From Halomonas sp. A40-4 (lineage in GTDB: Bacteria > Pseudomonadota > Gammaproteobacteria > Pseudomonadales > Halomonadaceae), in the NCBI RefSeq assembly GCF_015767635.1, contig NZ_CP065230.1, positions 3,534,001 to 3,598,000 on the forward strand: DNA of 64,000 bases, given 5' to 3'. A program made the translations under genes and the position numbers. Each line of letters starts with the position of its first letter. Positions within the stretch are counted from its first letter, which is position 1. Below the pieces are notes generated by a model. That model did not search any database and was not told the origin of the DNA. It saw only the letters and a program-made list of their open reading frames with translations. Positions 54,224 through 61,783 of this stretch are shown here, one piece after another.

Positions 54224-55490
54224 CGCGATTCTCCTGCTGCTGTTCTCGATAACGCTCGACACGTGCGACCAGCGCGGCGAGGATGTCGCCGGCGTCGCCG
54301 ATGACGGCGAGATCGGCGCGCTTGACCATATCGCACCGCTCGTCCAGGTTAATGGCAACGACCTTCTCGCAGGTCTGAATACCCTGGAGGTGCTGTATGG
54401 CCCCCGAAATGCCCACCGCCACATAGACGCGCGCGGACACCCAGGTGCCCGATGCGCCTACCTGACGATCGCGGGCCATGAATCCATCGTCCACGGCGAC
54501 GCGCGATGCTCCCTTGGCCGCACCGAGCACCTGGGCGGCGTGGTGGTAGCCCTCCCAATCCTTGACACCATTCCCGGCCGACAGAATGAATTCCGCCTCT
54601 GCCAGTGACACGCTGGCGGGATCGACAGGGACTTCGCCCATGTCCTCGATGCGCCCCAGCACGTCGGGCAGCGGCTGGTTCAGCTCGACCGGCTGGGCGG
54701 CATGGCGGGTCTCGCTGACCGGCTCGGCGCACTCCGCCAGCGCCAGCACGACGCGTGGCAGGTGGCGGGTAATATCGCGCGTCCCCGCGGCACCGCGTGC
54801 CGTACAACGCCACCCGGTGGCGCTATGCTCATCCGCCTCGACCTGCCAGACCTGGGTCGCTGGACGCTCGCCCAGCCGCACGGCCAGGCGCCGCCCCTGC
54901 TCGCCGCCACCGAGCAGTGAGTCGGGCACCAGCCAGAAGCGGGGTGCCATCTCCCGCTCTACGGCACTCAAGGCCGCCAGCCGCGCCTCCGGGGCAAAGC
55001 CCGTGTAGACCTCGTCATCCAGGTGCACCACGCGATCAATACCGGCGTCGCCCATTGCCGCTTCTTTATGCTCGCCAAACACAATCGCCACCACGGCGCC
55101 GGGATGCTCGCCATCGGCATCCGCCATTTGCCGGGCCAGCCCCAGCAGGTCCTTATCGTGACCTGACAGTCGCCCGCCGGTCATATCAGGCACCACGGCC
55201 ACCAGGAAGGCGGGATCTTCAATGGTCACTGTTCGGCGGCTGTCTTGAGGCGCCGCTGTTGTCGCGGCGGCCTGCCCGCCTTGCTGAAGGCCGCTACGGT
55301 CAATACGCTTGATGCCATTGGGGCCGATAAAGCCCACTGCACGGGGGTTCTTGCGCACCACTCCGTTGGGCCCCGGCCACTCGCTGAGCGTTGCGTTGCC
55401 CATCTCGAGCAGCACACTGGCATGCTCGGGATGCAGACGGTTGCGGGCGATCCACTCACGACGCGGATCGCGGCGAATAGTCTCACTCAT
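54213..55490 (-). CDS. etfA: Electron transfer flavoprotein alpha-like subunit
   Basis: A 425-residue ETF large subunit, longer than the usual 310. An extension of about 85 residues (RREWIARNRLHPEHASVLLE; GPNGVVRKNPRAVGFIGPNG) precedes the normal domain. The FAD domain at the C-terminus has ILSAGNGVKDWEGYHHAAQV, DRQVGASGTWVSARVYVAVG and ISGAIQHLQGIQTCEKVVAI. It overlaps etfB by 11 bases and dgcB by 4, so all are co-translated. It should carry electrons from dimethylglycine oxidation toward the ETF oxidoreductase-like membrane protein DgcB or the quinone pool. Confidence 0.9.
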   Translation of the reverse strand: MSETIRRDPRREWIARNRLHPEHASVLLEMGNATLSEWPGPNGVVRKNPRAVGFIGPNGIKRIDRSGLQQGGQAAATTAAPQDSRRTVTIEDPAFLVAVVPDMTGGRLSGHDKDLLGLARQMADADGEHPGAVVAIVFGEHKEAAMGDAGIDRVVHLDDEVYTGFAPEARLAALSAVEREMAPRFWLVPDSLLGGGEQGRRLAVRLGERPATQVWQVEADEHSATGWRCTARGAAGTRDITRHLPRVVLALAECAEPVSETRHAAQPVELNQPLPDVLGRIEDMGEVPVDPASVSLAEAEFILSAGNGVKDWEGYHHAAQVLGAAKGASRVAVDDGFMARDRQVGASGTWVSARVYVAVGISGAIQHLQGIQTCEKVVAINLDERCDMVKRADLAVIGDAGDILAALVARVERYREQQQENRDAA

Positions 55491-57502
55491 ACGATCACCT
55501 CTTCAGCTGTCGGCGTTGCAGCGGGCTGGCGTGACGCGCCTGACGCCTCCCCGGCGGGGCGCTCCACCAGGGCATCGGCCACGAGTTCAGCGATATCGCG
55601 CACCTCGGCGCTGGTATCCACCACGCCCTCAAGCATCGCCGTGCACTGGGGGCAGCCCACCGCGACCAACTCGGCGCCGCTTTCCTTGACGTCATTCATG
55701 CGCATGTCGGGAATCCGCTGCTTGCCGGGAATATCGGTAATGGGCGCGCCGCCACCGCCGCCGCAGCAGCGCGAGCGGGAACCGGAACGTTCCATCTCCT
55801 TGACCTCGATGCCCAGCGCCTTGAGCACGTTGCGGGGCGCCTCAAACTCGCCGTTATAGCGCCCCAGGTAACAGGGGTCGTGATAGGTGACGCTGCCACC
55901 CTTCCAGGGGGAGAAGGTCAGCCGACCCGCGTCATACAATTCCGCAATGAAGGTGCTGTGATGACGTACCTCATAGACGCCACCCAGCTCGCCATACTCG
56001 TTGCCCAACACATGAAAGCTGTGGGGGTCACAGGTGACGATCTGCTGGAAGCGGTACTTGGAAAGTGTGGCGATATTGCGCTTTGCCAGGGACTGGAACG
56101 TTGCTTCGTCGCCCAGACGCCGTGCCACGTCACCGCTGTCACGCTCTTCGTCTCCCAGGACCGCGAAATCCACCTCGGCGGCGCGCAGCACCTTGACCAG
56201 TGCACGCAGGGTGCGCTGATTACGCATGTCGAAGCTGCCGTCACCCAGCCACAACAGCACATCGACCTGTTGGAGGTCTGCGATGCGAGGGAGGTTGAGA
56301 TCCGCTGCCCAGTTGAGCCGTGAGCCGGGATCAAAACCGCCGAGATTGTCGGTGGCAATCAGATTGTCGAGCACTTCGGCGCCCTTGTTGGGGGTCTTGC
56401 CTCGTTCTAACGTCAGGTGGCGGCGCATATCGACAATCGCATCCACGTGCTCGATCATCATCGGGCACTCTTCGACACAGGCGCGGCATGTCGTACACGA
56501 CCACAGCGTCTCGGCGTCCACCAGCGACGCCCCCTCCGGCAATGCGGCAGGGGCCACGATCGGCCCATGGGGGGTACCTTGGTGCTCACCCACCGGCTTG
56601 CCGGGGTAAGGCGTGCCAGCGTATTTGGCATCACTGCCACCGGCCATGCCGACGACCATGTCCTGAATCAGTTTCTTGGGGTTAAGCGGCTGGCCTGCAG
56701 CTAGGGCCGGACACGCCGCCTCGCAGCGGCCACACTGCACACAGGCATCAAATCCCAGCAGCTGATTCCAGGTGAAATCGGCGGGCTTTTCCACGCCTAG
56801 TGGCGCTGCCTCGTCCTCCAGGTTCAGCGCCTTGAGGCCCGTTGAACGGCCGCCGCCCCCTTTCTTGGTTGAAAAGCGCTCCGGCCGACGGTGGAAAGCC
56901 AGATGCAAGGCGCCTGCAAAGGCGTGCTTCATGGGCCCGCCCCAGGTCATGCCGAAGAACATTTCGCCCAGGCCCCAGGCCACTAAGCCAACCAGCACCA
57001 CCACAAGGAACCAACTAGCGCTTCCTTCAAGCAAGCCTTCGGGTAGCAGGCCCACCGTGGGCAAGGTGATCAGGAAGACGCTAACCGAAAACGCCATCAG
57101 GCTCTTGGGCAGGCGCATCCAGGGGCCTTTGGAGAGGCGCGCCGGAGGATTGATACGCCGCCGCGCCACGAAGAGGCTGCCAACGAACATGGAGGCACTG
57201 GCAAGCAGCAGTAACCCACCCAGCAGCGGGCTGGCGATACCCAGGCCATGCACCAGGATCATCAGCACGGCGGCGGCCACGAAGCCACCAGCGGTGGCCA
57301 CGTGGGTATTGGAGATCATTTTGTCGCGGGCGACGACATGGTGCAGGTCCACCAGGTAACGGCGCGGCAACGCCGCCAGCCCCTTGAACAGATTAACGTG
57401 CGACGACCGCCCCTGACGCCACAGGCGTATACGGCGCAAGGCGCCGATCACCGCCAGGGCCAGGGCAGTAAAAATCAGTATCGGCAAGAGCGTTTCGAGC
57501 AT
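55487..57502 (-). CDS. dgcB: Dimethylglycine catabolism Fe-S membrane protein
   Basis: A 671-residue protein. About five N-terminal membrane helices (1-215), then two [4Fe-4S] motifs (CVQCGRCEAACPAL near 250 and SCTTCRACVEECPMM near 335), then a CCG-type domain with HDPCYLGRYNGEFEAPR, GSRSRCCGGGGGAP and VGCPQCTAMLEG, as in HdrD-like heterodisulfide reductase subunits. It likely passes electrons from DgcA/ETF to quinone. ATG at 57502 has GAGG eight bases before it; the GTG at 57511 overlaps that site. Confidence 0.92.
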   Translation of the reverse strand: MLETLLPILIFTALALAVIGALRRIRLWRQGRSSHVNLFKGLAALPRRYLVDLHHVVARDKMISNTHVATAGGFVAAAVLMILVHGLGIASPLLGGLLLLASASMFVGSLFVARRRINPPARLSKGPWMRLPKSLMAFSVSVFLITLPTVGLLPEGLLEGSASWFLVVVLVGLVAWGLGEMFFGMTWGGPMKHAFAGALHLAFHRRPERFSTKKGGGGRSTGLKALNLEDEAAPLGVEKPADFTWNQLLGFDACVQCGRCEAACPALAAGQPLNPKKLIQDMVVGMAGGSDAKYAGTPYPGKPVGEHQGTPHGPIVAPAALPEGASLVDAETLWSCTTCRACVEECPMMIEHVDAIVDMRRHLTLERGKTPNKGAEVLDNLIATDNLGGFDPGSRLNWAADLNLPRIADLQQVDVLLWLGDGSFDMRNQRTLRALVKVLRAAEVDFAVLGDEERDSGDVARRLGDEATFQSLAKRNIATLSKYRFQQIVTCDPHSFHVLGNEYGELGGVYEVRHHSTFIAELYDAGRLTFSPWKGGSVTYHDPCYLGRYNGEFEAPRNVLKALGIEVKEMERSGSRSRCCGGGGGAPITDIPGKQRIPDMRMNDVKESGAELVAVGCPQCTAMLEGVVDTSAEVRDIAELVADALVERPAGEASGASRQPAATPTAEEVIV

Positions 57503-57527
57503 GGTGCTCACCTCATCTTTGGCAGCT

Positions 57528-57632
57528 GGGCGCCGGTGGCAGACCTCTGCGAGGGCGCTGTAAACCCATCCCTGGGCGCTACTTTTGACATCCCTGTCAA
57601 AAGACCCTCGCTACGGTCTACCCCCGGCGCCC
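57528..57632. repeat. Large palindromic intergenic repeat, copy B
   Basis: About 105 bases in the dgcA-dgcB gap. The outer arms (57528-57545 and 57615-57632) match 16 of 18. An inner perfect stem CTTTTGACA (57582-57590) with TGTCAAAAG (57594-57602) closes on a short loop. Landmarks GGGCGCTGTAAA, CATCCCTGGGCGCTACTTTT, CAAAAGACCC and CCCCGGCGCC reappear, reverse-complemented, in copy A at 60368-60517. Confidence 0.85.
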
Positions 57633-57647
57633 CGGCTCTCACTCTGG

Positions 57648-59732
57648 TCAAAAGTCCTTGCAGATTCGCAAAGCATCGTAAATGGCCGCGTGCGTGTTCC
57701 TCGGCGCCGTGCAGTCGCCCAGACGGAAAAGCAGGAAGCCATCGCTATTTACGTCGCCCTCTTCCATCAGGCAGGGCTGCGCCTGGGCGGCGTAGAGCGC
57801 CTCAAGGTCCACCTGGCCTTTGTTGCGGGACTGGTCCTTGAGGGCGTAGTAGAGCGCCTCATCGGGGCGCACGCCGTTCTCCACCACCACCTGATCGACC
57901 ACGCGCTCCTCCAGAGCACCGGTGTACTCATTCTCGAGCACCGCCACCAGGCCGTCACCTTCACGGTAGACCTTATGCAGCATCAGGTCGGAGGACATGA
58001 TCACCTCTTTCTCGTAGAGGTTGCGGTAGTAGGTGGGGAAGGTGGTACCGCCCACCGCCGCGCCGGGCTTGATATCGTCGGTAACGATCTCCACCTTGGC
58101 ACCCTTTTCGGCAAGGAAATCCGCCGCCGAGACACCGGAAAATTCGCAGATGGCGTCATAGATCAGCACGTTATTGCCGGGGGCCACCTTGCCGGAGAGT
58201 ACATCCCAGGTGCTGACCACCAGGCTTTCCCCGGTATCCTCAGAGTAGCCCCACTCCGGGTGCTGACTGAGGAAGGGCTGGCCGCCCGTCGCCAGCACCA
58301 CGATATCCGGACGCAGGTCGAGCAGCGTCGCCTCGTCGGCGCGGGTGCCCAGTCGCAGGTCGACGTCAAGCCGAGCCAGTTCCAACTGAAACCAGCGGGT
58401 GATACCGGCGATCTGGTCGCGTTGCGGGGCCTGGGCGGCAATGGTGATCTGCCCACCCAGCGCTTCAGCCGCCTCGAACAGGGTGACATCGTGGCCGCGC
58501 TCGGCGGCCACGCGGGCGGCCTCCATGCCACCGGGGCCACCGCCGACCACTACGACCTTGCGCTTGGCGCCCTCGGTCTTCTCGATGATATGCGGCAGGC
58601 CCATGTATTCCCGCGATGTCGCCGCGTTCTGGATACACAGCACGTCCAGGCCCTGGTACTGGCGGTCGATGCAGTAGTTGGCGCCCACGCACTGCTTGAT
58701 CTGGTCCACCTGGCCCATCTTGATCTTGGCGATCAGGTGCGGGTCGGCAATATGCGCCCGGGTCATGCCCACCAGGTCCACATAGCCCCCTTCGAGAATA
58801 CGCTGGGCCTGGTTGGGGTCCTTGATGTTCTGGGCATGGATCACCGGCACGCTGACCACTTCCTTGATCCCTGCCGCCAGGTGCAGGAAAGGCTCCGGCG
58901 GGTAGGACATGTTGGGGATCACGTTGGCCAGGGTGTTGTGGGTGTCGCAGCCGGAGCCGATCACGCCAAAGAAGTCGACCTGGCCGGTGGCATCGTAGTA
59001 GGCGGCGATCTGCTTCATGTCGTCATGGGAGAGGCCGTCCGGGTGAAACTCGTCACCGCAGATACGCATGCCGACGCAGAAGTCATCCCCTACCTCGGCG
59101 CGCACGGCCTTCAGCACCTCCAGGCCGAACTTCATGCGCCCCTCGAAGCTGCCGCCCCACTCGTCCTCGCGCTTGTTGACCCGCGGGCTCCAGAACTGGT
59201 CGATCAGATGCTGGTGCACCGCGGAAAGCTCGACGCCGTCCAGCCCGCCTTCCTTCGCCCGGCGAGCCGCCTGAGCGAAGTCGCCGATGATGCGCCAGAT
59301 TTCTTCCTCTTCGATGGTCTTGCAGGTGGAGCGGTGTACCGGTTCACGGATCCCTGACGGCGACAGCAAGGTCGGCCAGTCGAAGCCGTCCCAGCGCGAG
59401 CGGCGCCCCATGTGGGTGATCTGGATCATGATCTTGCCGCCATGCTTGTGCACGGCGTCGGCCAGATTCTGAAAGTGCGGGATGATACGGTCGGTGGAAA
59501 GATTGACCGAGCTCCACCAGCCCTGGGGGCTGTCGATGGACACCACCGAGGAGCCGCCGCAGATGGATAGGCCGCAGCCACCCTTGGCCTTTTCCTCGTA
59601 GTACCTGACGTAGCGCTCAGTGGTCATGCCCCCGTCGGTGGCGTGTACCTCGGCGTGGGCGGTGCTGACCACGCGATTGCGAATGGTCAGCTTGCCGATC
59701 TCGATCGGCTCGAAAATTGCGTCAAATGCCAT
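57648..59732 (-). CDS. dgcA: Dimethylglycine demethylase/oxidoreductase
   Basis: A 694-residue old-yellow-enzyme plus FAD/NAD fusion of the trimethylamine dehydrogenase and dienoyl-CoA reductase type, demethylating dimethylglycine to sarcosine. FMN TIM barrel about 1-370 (GKLTIRNRVVSTAHAEVHA, DGVELSAVHQHLIDQFWSPR), cluster region QCVGANYCIDRQYQGLDVLC, then the nucleotide domain with KVVVVGGGPGGMEAARVAAE near 390. In this family four Cys bind the cluster as CxxCxxC plus one; here the second is Ala (CVGANYC). ATG follows GAGGAGAGAAAATC. Confidence 0.93.
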   Translation of the reverse strand: MAFDAIFEPIEIGKLTIRNRVVSTAHAEVHATDGGMTTERYVRYYEEKAKGGCGLSICGGSSVVSIDSPQGWWSSVNLSTDRIIPHFQNLADAVHKHGGKIMIQITHMGRRSRWDGFDWPTLLSPSGIREPVHRSTCKTIEEEEIWRIIGDFAQAARRAKEGGLDGVELSAVHQHLIDQFWSPRVNKREDEWGGSFEGRMKFGLEVLKAVRAEVGDDFCVGMRICGDEFHPDGLSHDDMKQIAAYYDATGQVDFFGVIGSGCDTHNTLANVIPNMSYPPEPFLHLAAGIKEVVSVPVIHAQNIKDPNQAQRILEGGYVDLVGMTRAHIADPHLIAKIKMGQVDQIKQCVGANYCIDRQYQGLDVLCIQNAATSREYMGLPHIIEKTEGAKRKVVVVGGGPGGMEAARVAAERGHDVTLFEAAEALGGQITIAAQAPQRDQIAGITRWFQLELARLDVDLRLGTRADEATLLDLRPDIVVLATGGQPFLSQHPEWGYSEDTGESLVVSTWDVLSGKVAPGNNVLIYDAICEFSGVSAADFLAEKGAKVEIVTDDIKPGAAVGGTTFPTYYRNLYEKEVIMSSDLMLHKVYREGDGLVAVLENEYTGALEERVVDQVVVENGVRPDEALYYALKDQSRNKGQVDLEALYAAQAQPCLMEEGDVNSDGFLLFRLGDCTAPRNTHAAIYDALRICKDF

Positions 59733-59756
59733 GATTTTCTCTCCTCATTCCCGCGG

Positions 59757-60302
59757 TTAGCGGGTGGCGTCGTTCAGCGGCCCAACGTTGAAGACACCCA
59801 CATCACAACCAGGCTCAGCGGCACTCTGTGTCTGCTCAGCGACGGTACGCAGGTCGCTGCCACGCGCGGCAAGAATCTGGTCCATGGCCCCGGCAAACCA
59901 GCCGGTGAACATGTACTCTTCTTTTTTTCCCGTCTTGCCAAGCTGGTAAACAAAGGCACTGTGCTCCAGGCGCACTCTTGCCGTACCGGCATCGAGGTCG
60001 ATGTGTTCGGTAATGAAGAGCCCCCAGCCGCGCTGGGAGAGGCGCGTCATGTAATGTTCGAAGACGACCACGCCCTCGATCCCATGGCATTCGGCTTCTT
60101 TCTCGCACCAGTGCCAGGCACTCTTGTAACCGGCGTGGTAGAGGATCTCTGCGTACTTCTCGGCACCCAGCGCTTCTTCTACCGCGACATGGTTGTTGAT
60201 AAAGAAGTGTCGCGGCACATACAGCATCGGCAGTGCGTCGCTCGTCCAGACGCCGGTCTCGCTATCCACTTCGATAGGCAGTGCGGGGGCCATTTTGGTC
60301 AC
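59757..60302 (-). CDS. DUF5943 conserved protein of the dgc operon
   Basis: A 181-residue protein without signal or membrane segment. Seen: LYVPRHFFINNHVAVEEALG, YHAGYKSAWHWCEKEAECHG and RLSQRGWGLF; it has the look of a V4R/4-vinyl-reductase-like small-molecule-binding fold, but no function is established. It is the counterpart of P. aeruginosa PA5397, always beside dgcAB, so a role in dimethylglycine demethylation or its cofactor care is likely. Start is GTG at 60302, nine bases after GAGGAA; dgcA begins 24 bases later. Confidence 0.85.
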   Translation of the reverse strand: MTKMAPALPIEVDSETGVWTSDALPMLYVPRHFFINNHVAVEEALGAEKYAEILYHAGYKSAWHWCEKEAECHGIEGVVVFEHYMTRLSQRGWGLFITEHIDLDAGTARVRLEHSAFVYQLGKTGKKEEYMFTGWFAGAMDQILAARGSDLRTVAEQTQSAAEPGCDVGVFNVGPLNDATR

Positions 60303-60367
60303 GGTTGTATTCCTCAGATCTCGCTGATTGTTATGAAGTGGCTAATTAGCCGTTCTGCAAGGGGAGC

Positions 60368-60517
60368 GGCGCCGGGGATAGGCCGTAGAGGGGGTCTTTT
60401 GCCATGGCCGGAAAATGTTCCAAACAATTCCGGCATTTCCGCCATCCATGGCGGGCAGATGGCAAAAGTAGCGTCCAGGGAGGGATTCACAGCGCCCCCT
60501 CGTAGGCCTATCGCCGG
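60368..60517. repeat. Large palindromic intergenic repeat, copy A
   Basis: About 150 bases in the gap between the M19 and DUF5943 genes. Read on the minus strand it has the same order as copy B: GGGGGCGCTGTGAATCC, GACGCTACTTTTGCCAT, a loop, ATGGCAAAAGACCCC, CGGCCTATCCCCGGCGCC. The inner stem is CTTTTGCCAT (60396-60405) with ATGGCAAAAG (60459-60468). The loop carries an extra 53 bases absent from copy B, themselves with two hairpins (GCCGGAA/TTCCGGC and CCGCCAT/ATGGCGG). Confidence 0.85.
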
Positions 60518-60540
60518 TAAAGCCGCGTGAGTCGGGCTCA

Positions 60541-61518
60541 TCAGCTCCCCCAAACGTCCTTAAGCACGCGCACCCAGTTCTCGCCCATGATCTTGCGCAC
60601 CTGGGACTCGCTCATGCCGCGCTTCAGGAGCGCCTCGGTCAGATTGGGGAACTCCCCGATGGTGCGAATCCCCTCAGGGTTGATGATCGTGCCAAAGTCC
60701 GTCAGGCGGCGGGCATAGCCCTTGTCATGGGTCAACCACTCGAAGAATTCATGGTCATGCCCCTGGGTGAAGTCGGTGCCGATACCAATGGCATCCTCCC
60801 CCACGATGTTCATGATGTACTCGATGGCCTCGCAGTAATCGTCGATGGTGGAATCGACGCCCTTCTTGAGAAACGGGGTAAACATGGTGACGCCGACAAA
60901 GCCGCCGTGGTCGGCAATGAACTTCAGCTCTTGATCGGATTTGTTGCGCGGATGCTCCTTGAGCCCGGAGGGCAGGCAGTGGGAGTAGCAGACCGGCTTC
61001 TTGGACTCGAGAATGACTTCCTCGGACGTCTTGGCACCGACGTGAGAAAGGTCGCACATGATGCCGACGCGGTTCATTTCAGCGACGATCTCACGGCCAA
61101 AGCCGGACAGACCGCCATCGCGCTCGTAGCAGCCGGTCCCCACCAGGTTCTGGGTGTTGTAGCACATCTGCACGATGCCTACGCCGAGCTGCTTGAAGAT
61201 CTCGACATACCCGATCTGGTCCTCGAAGGCGTGGGCATTCTGAAAGCCGTAAATGATGCCCGTCTTGCCCTCTTCCTTGGCCCGGGTGATATCCGCCGTG
61301 GTACGCACCGGGCGCACCAGGTCGCTGCATTCGGCCATCAGCTGGTTGGACCTGACGATATTATCGACGGTCGCCTGAAAGCCTTCCCATACCGAAACCG
61401 TACAGTTGGCAGCGGTCAGACCGCCGCGCCGCATATCTTCAAGCAGCTCACGGTTCCATTTGGCGATGATCAGACCATCGATGACGATAGCGTCATCGTG
61501 CAATTCTGTAGGGGACAT
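60541..61518 (-). CDS. M19 (membrane dipeptidase-like) family protein lacking the HxD motif
   Basis: A 325-residue TIM-barrel amidohydrolase of the renal-dipeptidase family, counterpart of P. aeruginosa PA5396. Downstream His motifs CDLSHVGAKTSEEV and CYSHCLPSGLKEHPRN and the acidic motif GIGTDFTQGHDHEF are kept, but the N-terminal DGHxD metal motif is replaced by VIDGLIIAKWNRE, and the usual bridging-Glu strand reads GIIYGFQNAHAFED. A classical two-metal dipeptidase is therefore doubtful. No signal peptide with ATG at 61518, which follows CGGAG. First gene of the dgc operon; function unknown. Confidence 0.88.
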   Translation of the reverse strand: MSPTELHDDAIVIDGLIIAKWNRELLEDMRRGGLTAANCTVSVWEGFQATVDNIVRSNQLMAECSDLVRPVRTTADITRAKEEGKTGIIYGFQNAHAFEDQIGYVEIFKQLGVGIVQMCYNTQNLVGTGCYERDGGLSGFGREIVAEMNRVGIMCDLSHVGAKTSEEVILESKKPVCYSHCLPSGLKEHPRNKSDQELKFIADHGGFVGVTMFTPFLKKGVDSTIDDYCEAIEYIMNIVGEDAIGIGTDFTQGHDHEFFEWLTHDKGYARRLTDFGTIINPEGIRTIGEFPNLTEALLKRGMSESQVRKIMGENWVRVLKDVWGS

Positions 61519-61725
61519 GGCTAAGCTCCGACATTGATGAATGTAGCGAGCATAGCGCTGACGTCGGGGTGGGCTGCTCTTGGAAACGACAGCGGAAATT
61601 CCAAAAGCGTCATGGTGTCGCAAACACACCCCTACATTGGCGCCCCTTCAAGACATTTATCGCAACGTCATGCCGGGCAAGGTCACGCGGGGCAGAATCA
61701 TGCTGGAAGTAAACATAGCGGCCAT

Positions 61726-61764
61726 AAAAAAACGTGCTGCCCGACACCGGGCAGCACGTTTTAA
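61726..61764 (-). terminator. Bidirectional intrinsic terminator after gbdR
   Basis: A perfect 13-bp stem AACGTGCTGCCCG (61731-61743) with CGGGCAGCACGTT (61748-61760), 4-base loop. On the minus strand it is followed by seven T residues (counting the stem end), and on the plus strand by TTAAT. It ends gbdR 24 bases past its stop. Confidence 0.93.
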
Positions 61765-61783
61765 TGGGGTGACGCAGTGGCTA

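Noticed and set aside
57585..59357. A 590-codon plus-strand open frame opposite dgcA
   Set aside because: Antisense shadow of dgcA; starts inside repeat copy B and has no ribosome site.
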